Assembly (NCBI GenBank): GCA_001579985.1
Contig: LRSR01004164.1
Span: 1-21,013, forward strand
DNA: 21,013 nt
DNA from: Hypsibius dujardini
Taxonomy: Eukaryota; Tardigrada; Eutardigrada; Parachela; Hypsibiidae
Direction of reading: 5' to 3'
The position numbers and the translations under genes are program-made. The notes under the pieces are model-generated. The model had not been told where the DNA came from. It did no database searches and saw nothing but the letters and a program-made list of their open reading frames with translations. Shown piece by piece: positions 1-8,147 of this stretch (positions are counted from its first letter, which is position 1; every line of letters starts with the position of its first letter).

Positions 1-211
1 AATTGAACGATCCGCTCGAGCTTGATGTTCTTCAGCGGGGGTGGAGCGTAATCGACCCTTGAGATCGGGAGCGTACAGTACATTTACGTATAAGCACCGC
101 CCATCGACTGGCGAGAGTGAGGTCACCGCGTGTTGATTCATCCGGCAAGTGGTGAGGCAGCAATGACCACTGCTTCTGCTCGGCTGCCCATTAGTTGACG
201 GGGTGAAAAGG
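1..211. repeat. dispersed repeat A, copy 1
   Basis: This stretch recurs in two blocks further along. Positions 1-83 match 12653-12733 (shared start AATTGAACGATCCGCTC, then AATCGACCCTTG and ATCGGGAG). Positions 121-211 match 13201-13285 (shared GGTCACCGCGTGTTGATTCA, then CTGCTTCTGCTCGGCTGCCC). Both copies point the same way. No open frame or known family is recognised. The sequence runs off the window edge, so its left boundary is unknown. Confidence 0.75.
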
Positions 212-589
212 AAGGCCGGTAAAACATCAGCGGTAGTCAGTGAAACAGCGAAAACCCTTGCGATGAAGTACAGTAACCTTCGGGTTCGCCGAATCGGAAA
301 AGTTGTTTCTGGCAAGTCGCTTACTTCGCGAATGAATTCGGAAAATTAGAATGTTAACACGAGGAGGTCGTTTTCCATTGTGACCGTAAGAATTGACCCC
401 TGTCCAGGTAGTGGTCAGCTAATCATCGGTGAATTTGACGGGCGGAAAAGCCGCCCGGGCAGTTCGCTCTAATTTTATGACTCGTCAATAATTTTTCTGC
501 GGATTTTGAGTTTTCTCTGACAGTACGATTCTCCAACACTCCTTTCGTCGTTTTCGCAAGCTGCTAGGCGGACAGCAACTCGCACAGCG
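212..589. other. no gene recognised
   Basis: No open frame, splice-consistent exon, RNA gene or clear repeat was found here. It lies between repeat A and the first recognisable exon of the MFS-like relic and may hold that gene's former 5' region. Confidence 0.4.
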
Positions 590-1880
590 TCGAAATCAGG
601 AAGGGGAACATTCTCACCACTCGAAAGATATCGTCAGTGCGATGGCCGGTTCTGGTCTTTACCAGCATTGTTTGCTTCAGCACCGACTACTTTTACGATG
701 TCCCGAAGTGTGTTCCTTCAATATATGCTAAGAAAGTGGTAAAATAAAGCGCAGACTTCGCATAACTCGCTTAAACAAAGCGACCCAGTCTAATCAAGCA
801 ATCAATCATTCGAGGACATGGCAAATCAATCAATCAATCGTAACTTAACGGGTACTTATAAATTAAATAAGTAAAAGTGACCTTGTTTTCGTTGTTTGCA
901 TTTCTTGCTGCAGCGTTCTGCACGATCGCTTCATCTACATTTCTACGGTCTGCCAAAGTGGACGGAAGAAGTGTCTGCATCTGACTGCGTGCGAGTTCGA
1001 TCTGCTGCAGGCTGTTTACGCCTGGTTTGGAGCCTGCATCGTTCCTTTTCCGGGATTTTGGCTGACAAGTTGGGCAGCAGGTGGACGCTCTTCGGATTCA
1101 GGATTTTTTTTCCTGGGTTCGTAAGTGTCCCTGCTCGAAACCAGCTTGCAACCATGTCAAATCATGATGCACTTGCAAAGGATGAGTTCAGGGCGCTGCG
1201 ATTGATTGATTTATTGTGCCGTTTAATTGATTGAATGATCTATTCGTTGGCTGGTTGCACAATCAATGTAAATGAATCATTGATTGATTAAATCATTCGC
1301 CGGCTCATAATTAATGCAAATGAATCATTGATTGATTGAATCATTGACCGGTTGCACGATCAATGCGAATGAGTCATTGATTGATTGAATCATTGGCCGT
1401 TTGCACAATCAATGCAAGTGAATCATTGATTAACTGAATAATTGGCAATACGCCTTTCTGCTTAAATTTTGAATTGATTATTTTTTCCGCTTCCTTGCAG
1501 TGATCTCTTCTCCTACAGCACCCACCTTGAAAACGAGCAGACTGCCTTAATCCTGATGCTGCTGGGACGGTTGATTTTTGGTGTTGGAAACTGCTCCGCC
1601 GAGGTGATTACCTCCCGTCTACAGAACTTTTTGATTCCGTGACCGCGAACTCGGCCTGGCGTTTGCCATCTCTATCGTGGCCGGCCATTTAGGCAACGTG
1701 ACGAATTTCCTCTTTACTGCGAATCTGGCTGATGTGATTGGTCTGCGGAGCACCCTCTGGCTGGGCACGGTGCTGTGCGAGGTCGGGCTAATCGGTGTCG
1801 CCGGTGCGGGCTACTACCACACCATTGGTCTGCGGGAGATTGGCCGGGACGCTGGAGCGGAGAGTAACGAACCCCTCCAG
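590..1880 (+). pseudogene. decayed MFSD1-like major facilitator relic
   Basis: Three exon-like blocks resemble the N-terminal half of MFSD1-type lysosomal major facilitator proteins. Block 1 (about 590-740) reads RWPVLVFTSIVCFSTDYFYD, like helix 1 of MFSD1. Block 2 (914-1120, acceptor CTGCAG, donor GTAAGT) reads DLLQAVYAWFGACIVPF and then, after a one-base frame change, SGILADKLGSRWTLFGF, the family's helix 2-3 loop. Block 3 (1501-1880, acceptor CTTGCAG, donor GTGGTA) reads LLGRLIFGVGN and then, after another frame change near 1637, RDRELGLAFAISIVAGHLGN and following helices. At least three frame changes are needed: one near 1048, one in the T run near 1105 that restores frame, and one near 1637. 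The C-terminal half is missing; Gr-like sequence follows instead. A functional gene with assembly errors is possible but less likely. The specific MFS subfamily is inferred from remembered motifs. Confidence 0.65.
1251..1446. repeat. tandem array, four units of about 49 bases
   Basis: Four imperfect units start at about 1251, 1301, 1349 and 1398. Each has the form CGGTTGCACAATCAATG, AATGAATCATTGATTGATTG, AATCATTGGC. The array fills most of the intron between blocks 2 and 3 of the MFS-like relic. ATTGATTGA-type words also occur just upstream (1200-1235). Confidence 0.85.
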
Positions 1881-1887
1881 GTGGTAC

Positions 1888-2237
1888 ATCCCCTGGACCG
1901 CCATTATGGGCCCTAAAATCCTCTTCCTTATGATATTCTACCATCGCTACCCACAAATGGCCTCTCTCGTCTGCTCTGTATATTCGACACCTCGCCACGA
2001 CCTTTATCATACCTCGTCCGGCGTGCCTTCCGCTCGCTCTACCTCTCCTGGAGTATCGTCACCGTCAACTTCCTCATGCTGCTGATGTATTATTTCAACG
2101 CCAACTTTTCCGACCTCTTTACCGTGTGGAATTTCGCACCGTTCCCCTGAAACTCATCGGATGGCAAACGGCTTGGTGTCTCCTCCTCATGTCCTATCCG
2201 CCCTTCTTAGCTGCCGAAGTCATCATCGAGAGTGTCT
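1888..2237 (+). pseudogene. fragment of Gr-like receptor exon 2
   Basis: This 350-base stretch is closely similar to 15981-16346, inside the large second exon of the receptor gene at 15250-18264. It covers receptor residues of about 162-278, through helices 2-4. It lacks about 15 bases present in the intact copy (GTCCAGCTGACCGCC near 16052) and one base near 2143, where CCCCTGAAACTC replaces CCCATGAAACTC, so the frame is broken and a TGA is met. No flanking receptor exons are present. It begins 7 bases after the last MFS-like exon block, giving a chimeric relic. High nucleotide identity with the intact copy points to a fairly recent duplication. Confidence 0.9.
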
Positions 2238-2257
2238 ATCCTTTCTGTTTAAAATGC

Positions 2258-2384
2258 TCGAATTCTTTTCAAATCAAGTGGCCCATACCAAAACCAATGC
2301 CACTACTCTCGGTTGAGAACATTTCTTCATGAAGAGAACATTTTATTCTCGGTTAGAACATTTTATTCTTAGCGCGAACATCTT
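2258..2384. repeat. dispersed repeat B, copy 1
   Basis: It matches 14456-14598 in the same orientation. The shared sequence runs TCAAATCAAGTGGCCCATAC, CAAAACCAAT, CCACTACTCTCGGTTGAGAA, then GAACATTTTATTC units. It starts about 20 bases after the Gr-like fragment ends. No coding potential is recognised. Confidence 0.8.
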
Positions 2385-2562
2385 GTTCTCTGCAAGAACA
2401 TTATATTTTTGGTAAGAACATTTTATGTTTGGTGGACATTTTTTTGGTGCGTTGGTGGAACATTTTGTTCTCGGTTAAAACATTTTATTCTCGGCGAGAA
2501 AAATTTATTCCCGGCGAGAAAAATGTATTCCCCGTGAGAACGTTTTATTCCCGACTCGAACA
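2312..2562. repeat. degenerate tandem array of GAACATTTTATTCTC units
   Basis: About ten imperfect units of 20-24 bases with core GAACATTTTATTCTCGG fill this stretch, for example near 2335, 2356, 2459, 2481 and 2538. A shorter array of the same unit lies at 14512-14598 within the second copy of repeat B. Confidence 0.8.
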
Positions 2563-2709
2563 ATAATATCATTGCTTGGCGGCATCGTCCGACCAATCAG
2601 CAATCAACGCACAAAAGATGTGCGATATTTCTGTGCTTCGAGGGCGCAGGAGCGCGATACTTTCGCGGCATCGTGATGCACGGCATGCAGAGTTCAGCGG
2701 ATTTTGCCA

Positions 2710-2715
2710 TTTATT
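2710..2715 (-). promoter_or_regulatory. candidate polyadenylation signal of FUT8
   Basis: TTTATT on the + strand reads AATAAA on the FUT8 strand, about 135 bases after the FUT8 stop codon. This is a normal distance for a short 3' untranslated region. No transcript evidence is available. Confidence 0.45.
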
Positions 2716-2847
2716 CACTGATTTTTATCATCCAGACAATGTTCCAATCACACTCTGCCACCACCGCAGAATCACCTTAGGGAGCATTCTCTTTTGTAAA
2801 AGCGTATTCAGATCTTCCTCTGAGGGCTTCGGTTTTAGTTAATTTCT

Positions 2848-5821
2848 TCAAAATACTTCGAGATCCTCTTGGAGTTTGTAGGCGGGAAAGCTGCCGCGCT
2901 GGCCCTTGTCTTCCACCCAGGAACCGTTTTGCTGGACAATTAAACCATACGACGTGCCATTCCAGTAGGTGTCTTTGACACGGATTCGATCACCGACATT
3001 GAAGCCAAGGCTGATCCCATTGACACCGGCCTCGTTGGGGTGGACGGCTTTGTGGTACAGCGGATTACTTCCCATGTAGATGTACTCAATGTCCACGGAA
3101 TCGTACCGTCGCGTGGCATCGGGAAAGCGGGTTTGTAGGACTGCGTAGACAATCCGGCACACCTGGAGACCAACGTAATGTATGGCCAAGAGACAGACAA
3201 ACAGAAGGAGAGGCAGACAGACAGGCAGGGAGACAGGCCGACAAGAAGACAAGACATACCCGGGGCAGATAAACAGGTCGATGGGCATACATGCTGAGAG
3301 ATAATTTGGCCAAAAGAATGACAGCAAGTCTGATGGGTGGATAGACAGGCAGATAGACAGACACACAGGTCGACAGATAGGCAGACATATTGGCAGACAG
3401 ACAAATACAATTAAGACAGGCGCGATGATGGATAAACAAAGTGATGGGCAGGCGGCCAGACAGAAATGGTTGACTGACAAATCCGTAGAAGCGCATGCAA
3501 AAATTAGCAAGCAAGTTCACAGGCAAACATACGGACAGACAAAAAGGAATGTAGCAAACCATTATCATACATTAGAAGACATCGTGCAGACAAGGTGGTC
3601 CGTCTTTGCAAGGAAGTACATATCAGCCATAATGCCTCTCAATGAGTCCTCCGATCTTCTTGTCTCCTTCCTAGCAGACGATTTCGCCGCTGCTTGATTA
3701 TGTACCAGTGCGTACTGCGGATACCTGAAATGAGAAAAATATTGACCATCTCCAAGTGTATGTCAAATGCATCATCACTGTCCAAGTGTCTAGCTCCTTC
3801 ATTTTCCCACGTCAGGCTTACTTCATACGAAACTCCACATATACTGACGGAGCATCAGAGGCTAGAAAGACCCGTCTCTGATCCACCTTTTGCGTCAACT
3901 CCAACCGGTCGTAGTATTCCTCGACCAACGCCATATATGCCTCCAAATCGTACGCCCTCGCCTCGCTGGCGGTTTTGTCAGACCTTCTAACATGGACCCC
4001 GACGATGGGCGACTTGAAGCCGATGGCCTTTGCTCGCTTCGCAAAGAGGTCTTCAAAGTCCGTCTGAACACGGAACAGATTGACCAGCAGCTGACCGATC
4101 CACCAGATCCATGGCCGACCGTGAAAGTGTCGGAGACGGTCGGCAAATGACTCTGCCACCCGAAAGGGTTTGAAGTATTGCACGTTGAAGACATCAAGCG
4201 GATAGAGGACGGTGTTGAGGGCGTTGTGGGATGCGTTGCGCCACACCGTAAGCGGTTCGCTGTAGGGTGTCCACTGGCACTTTGGACTCGGTGGGACGAA
4301 GTAATCTTCCCATCGATTGGTCAGACCCTTGGTGTAGATCCAGTTGCCGAGGCGGAGAATGGTGGTGCGATTCAACGCGAAACTCGCGGCAATGCAGGTG
4401 ACGCCGTAGTGGAGCTGGCAACCGAGACCGCAACCTTCCCGGTCCATGTCGCAGACAAGTTTCTTTGCACTGGAACAGCTTTCCGGATTCTGCAAAAAAA
4501 GAAGCGGAAGGTGTAGGTAGTTCTAACGGGAGTACGCGTGATTAAGGTATCAGACAGGCATGCAGCACTCGAGTATTCGGACGAACAGACAGACAGACGG
4601 ACAGACGAACGGACTGACTGACTGACTGACTGACAAACAGACAAAGAGACAGACAGACATAAAAACAAACAGACAAACAGATACATAGACTGACAGACAA
4701 TCGAGAAATTAAAAGAGAAATCCCACCTGCAACTTATATAGCCTTGTCTGAAAATCATCTTCAGCAGAATAAGCTGCTTCCTCGCGCCACTTGTTATGGA
4801 CTGCACTGATTTCGGTCATCTTCGCTGCTAACAGCCTATCAAATATTTCAATTGGAGACAAATCCATCCTTCATCCATCCATCTGTCATATCCGTAACAA
4901 TTGTCCATACCTGTTAATGACTGCACTTTCCTCCTGACGCTGCTTGAAATCATACGGAGTCAAGACAGACGCGGACTCCGTCACCGATTGACTTTCGACT
5001 ATGGCGCCTGAGACCATATCATGGAGGTTCACGAACAGTTTCTGCACGGATCGTAATGTGGGAACGACTTTTTTGGCCTGTGCCTCTTGGTGTTCAGTCG
5101 GACTTCGCGGTCTTGCTCGTTGGGGGTCCCTCCAAATCTCCAAGCGCTTCCTAAAATGAAGTTCGTTCCAAGAAGGGTCTGATTTGTCAAGGCCAACCCA
5201 AATAACCGCAAGACACGGCTGCATAATTACAGGCAAAATTTCTTTGTACACTATATTTGTCATGTTGTCTGCCTGTTTGCCGCTTTATACCAAACTACTT
5301 CGTGGCTTCTCTTCATCCCTGCTGCTCTGTCTGTCTGCCTGTTTGTCTGTCTGTTTGTCTGTCTGTCTGCCTATTTGTTTGTCTGCCTGCTTATCTGTCT
5401 GTCTGTCTGTCTATCTGTCTGTATGTCTGTCTGTCCGTATGTCTGTCTGACTGTCTATCTGTCTGTATGTCTGTCCGTATGTATGTCTGACTGTCTGTTT
5501 GATTAGAACTCACCGTTGTTTTCGTATGAGCTCGTGCAGTCGGTTCAGCTCAAACCGGAGGAGCTTTTGCTCCATGCTCAGAGCGGAGACAATTTGAATC
5601 ATCGAAACGTTCCGAGCATGAGTGAAGTATTTCGACAGTACCGGGGTCCGCTCCATCGGGTGGAACCCTATCGATGCAGGCTGCTTGTACCATTGTACTC
5701 CTCTGCCAGCAAACATGAGACAACACCCCAGCAGGGTGATCAGAAGGAGAAATCGTTGCGATGTGATGTGTTTGTAAGCGGGTCCGAAGGAAAGGTACAT
5801 GTTACGTATATCGGGCAGCAT
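2848..5821 (-). CDS. FUT8: alpha-1,6-fucosyltransferase (core fucosylation), complete
   Basis: FUT8 transfers fucose from GDP-fucose to the innermost GlcNAc of N-glycans in the Golgi. Six exons, all GT-AG and in phase, give 597 residues (human 575): 5514-5821, 4911-5150, 4727-4835, 3822-4489, 3571-3724, 2848-3162. The start is the first ATG after an in-frame stop. Visible parts are: a type II membrane anchor (residues 24-39, FLLLITLLGCCLMFAG); a coiled-coil-like stem (about 75-215); the cysteine-rich entry to the catalytic domain (CSSAKKLVC, GCGLGCQLHY); the donor-binding motif VHVRRSDK (384-391) with Arg387/Arg388, Asp390, Lys391, Glu395 and Tyr404 retained; LVCTMSSNVCR with the Cys pair; and a C-terminal SH3 domain (about 542-595, ending RGSFPAYKL). 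The second Asp of the human TDDP motif is Ala here (SDAP, 430-433). Introns are 363, 75, 237, 97 and 408 bases; three carry CAGA/TCTG tracts. Identification is firm; the splice model is inferred. Confidence 0.95.
3181..3545. repeat. CAGA-rich tract with dispersed repeat C, copy 1 (FUT8 intron 5)
   Basis: The last FUT8 intron is filled by imperfect CAGACAGA sequence on the + strand. Positions of about 3190-3460 also match 14610-14870 outside the repeat words: GGCAGATAAACAGGTCGATGG, CATGCTGAGAG, GATGGGTGGATAGACAGGCAG, ACACAGGTCGACAGATAGGC, GATAAACAAAGTG. It is therefore a dispersed element containing tetranucleotide repeats, not merely a microsatellite. Long open frames of the CLSVCLSV type on the minus strand are artefacts of the repeat. 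Confidence 0.85.
4553..4703. repeat. CAGA/CTGA tract in FUT8 intron 3
   Basis: Imperfect CAGACAGA with a perfect CTGA run (about 4612-4634), read as TCTG on the FUT8 strand. It begins about 24 bases into the intron from the donor at 4726. Confidence 0.85.
5323..5505. repeat. TCTG tract in FUT8 intron 1
   Basis: Imperfect TCTGTCTG on the + strand, CAGA on the FUT8 strand, starting about 8 bases after the intron 1 donor at 5513. It generates meaningless CLSVCLSV open frames on the + strand. Confidence 0.9.
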
Positions 5822-8034
5822 AAATACTTGAACCACTCGAAATTAAGGCAGACGCGTCGTGCGCGGAAGTGGCTGTTGAGCTTCGCGTGGTGGAATTGGA
5901 AATCAACGCGGTGCAGCGACAGTGTCGTCGTCGGACCACGTTGCCGATTTTCGTGTTACTCGTTTCCAATGAGGCGTTCGTTCTAAGGCAAACAAAACCT
6001 TGCCCCTCGTTGAATGAAATCCAGCAGAGTTTCTTCCAGCATGGTGAATGGTGAAAGATGCGAGTCGTTTCAAAGTCTTCCATATGCTCCGATCAAAATA
6101 GTGGTCTGTGTACTACACAGCAGATGCGCAAATGTGTTGCAAAGTCCCTTCGAAAAAGCATTGAGAACGATGGAACGTGCTTTGCAAATGTCACTGTACT
6201 GCCCGGAAGCTTATGAAAGTGGAGGGTTAATGAATTATCGTGTGTGAGTTCGCTGTAGATTGTGCCGGTAAGTACGGGTAAGAAAAACCGGTTTTGTGTT
6301 GTGCGCCGCTAGACGGCAGCATGTACTCGCAGTGAGATGAAAGAGCGATCTCATCTCGCCCTGAATCGTCCAGTGCAAAAAACGCCATAGCAAAACAAAG
6401 TGGAACGTTCAGATCAGAAAAAGATAATAACCATTTCCTGTATACATGAACTATGATACTGTAAATGCTACGCAGATCATGATAGATTCTCCAGGATTTC
6501 AATATTTACAGTATGGAAAATTTTTTAATTTCGTCAAAAAGGGCTCGAGGCAAATTACTGAACATTCCATCAAACTATTTTTATCATCAGTCCTCAAACT
6601 CTTTTTTGACAAGCTGTTCAACAAAAAAGTCACAACTAAGATGGTTTCATATAATAATAAAATCACCTGTTGCTCTTCAAGAGCTAACATGCTCTGATGA
6701 GGGATAAAAGGTCTGGTCTGTGTCCATATGAAGAGCCTGGTGAACAAGGCTATGGTGACGGTGACTCTAACTAACGACGCTATCAAAGCTTTCTGGAATT
6801 GTCCTTTCCCAGCGTGTTTTCATCATTCTTCCCCCCGGTCATTTTTGGGTTCGATTTTGAAAAAATACATTTGCCTCTTTGCCCCCCCCCCCTTCACCCT
6901 GCCAGAGTTTTCCGGATTCCGACTTTCAAGGACCCTAAACGGGCCTCTGGAATCAATAAACGGGTCCCTTCCCGATAGTTATCATTGCGCAGGATTAAGT
7001 CTCGACGGATCACCTTTACCTCAATTTAGTCCGCTGTACCACACGTACCGACACCGGAATGACCGTCAGACTTCGGGACTGATCGTCCGCTACTTGGCAG
7101 ACTGTTCGCCCATAGCTCCAACAGACCGTCCACTACCTGGAATGACTGTTAACTATACTGGCCGACGGTCTGCCTTTCAAATGTGCCGTGCCGTTCATAG
7201 CCCGGACTGACCTTCCGTCATTCGGACGGACTGACCGTCCGTTATTCGGACGGACTGTCCACCTTACGATCAGATTGTCTATCTCCCTGAGTGACTGTCA
7301 ACGTAAAACGGTCTCGCACTTGAAGGGCAGGCTGGTTTTTATATTTAGACAGTCTATTGAAATGGTGAACGGTCAGTTGCAAGACAGCACTGGTACTCGC
7401 AATGAATTTAAACTTATCACACGGGCTTCCGACTTCAAAATAGACTCATTTGAGCGGAGCAAAAAGCCACATTAATCTACTCAGATGAAAAAAAAACCCA
7501 ATTGGTTTCAGACCTCCTTGTCCGAAAATCTTGTTCGCTAATCGAACGAAATGAGCATAAGTGGAAATAAACTCCTCAGTCAATCAGAGGCATCGCACGT
7601 CTCAAGCCTGTACTCGCGACTCGCGGAACAGGGAATATACAAATTGATTTTCCGGATACGCATTCCAGCAGTCACTGATGAGAAAGCTGTAAACCAATTT
7701 AAACGGAAGCAATGCGGAATTCCAGAGCCAACTTTGCTGTAGGCCCCATCTTGGAGAAACTTTTTCATTTGACCTCCTCTTCGTCAACGGAGTCCTGTTC
7801 GTCAAAAATCTGCAAGGAATAACCTTGCTATAAAACTATAGCACACACTCGCACAGAATGGCTGACAAGGAACCCTAGGTATGCTCTCGCCTGATTTCAC
7901 ATACTCTTTCACCACAATAGAAGGCTGGTGGACTACGCTTGATAATGGCGTAGATAAAAAGGATCTCCGTCTGGACAGTTGCGTGGGAAAAATGGATTGC
8001 AGTTTGGCTTGACCATTTGGCAAGTACTACATGA
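5822..8034. other. intergenic stretch, no gene recognised
   Basis: This lies between the FUT8 start and the 3' end of the unknown minus-strand gene. It should contain the FUT8 promoter and 5' untranslated region, but no clear TATA or initiator could be chosen. Open frames here (such as 5869-6054, 6728-7210, 7551-7742) lack family resemblance and splice context. Visible local features are a C run near 6881-6892 and short repeats at 7202-7260. Confidence 0.5.
7202..7260. repeat. short tandem repeat, about 24-base unit, 2.5 copies
   Basis: The unit CGGACTGACCTTCCGTCATT is repeated with small changes at about 7203, 7226 and 7250. Loosely related GACCGTC words extend back to about 7060. Confidence 0.6.
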
Positions 8035-8040
8035 TTTATT
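8035..8040 (-). promoter_or_regulatory. candidate polyadenylation signal of the unknown gene
   Basis: TTTATT on + reads AATAAA on the minus strand, about 108 bases after the stop codon at 8148-8150. Confidence 0.4.
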
Positions 8041-8147
8041 GGGGATTAAGGATCTACAATCGATCAATCAATGCATGCCCACTTTACCTCACAAATCAGG
8101 CCAAACTGCTTTTTTTCGGCCACCGTCCTGATGGAGGTCCAAATTAT

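Noticed and set aside
1251-1446. CRISPR-like regular repeats
   Set aside because: Units are degenerate, directly adjacent and without unique spacers, in a eukaryotic intron.
2940-3568. Long minus-strand open frames rich in CLSVCLSV, with similar ones at 5184-5490, 8676-9071, 14586-15036, 15513-16049 and 20209-20640
   Set aside because: They are translations of TCTG/CAGA tetranucleotide tracts inside introns or repeats. A 4-base repeat keeps all frames open; there is no independent coding signal. Only the parts overlapping the FUT8 terminal exon are real.
5516-5986. Plus-strand open frame of 156 residues
   Set aside because: It is antisense to FUT8 exon 1 and its 5' flank and shows no family motif.
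6728-7210. Plus-strand open frame of 160 residues
   Set aside because: Overlaps low-complexity C-rich sequence and GACCGTC repeats; composition and lack of motifs argue for chance.
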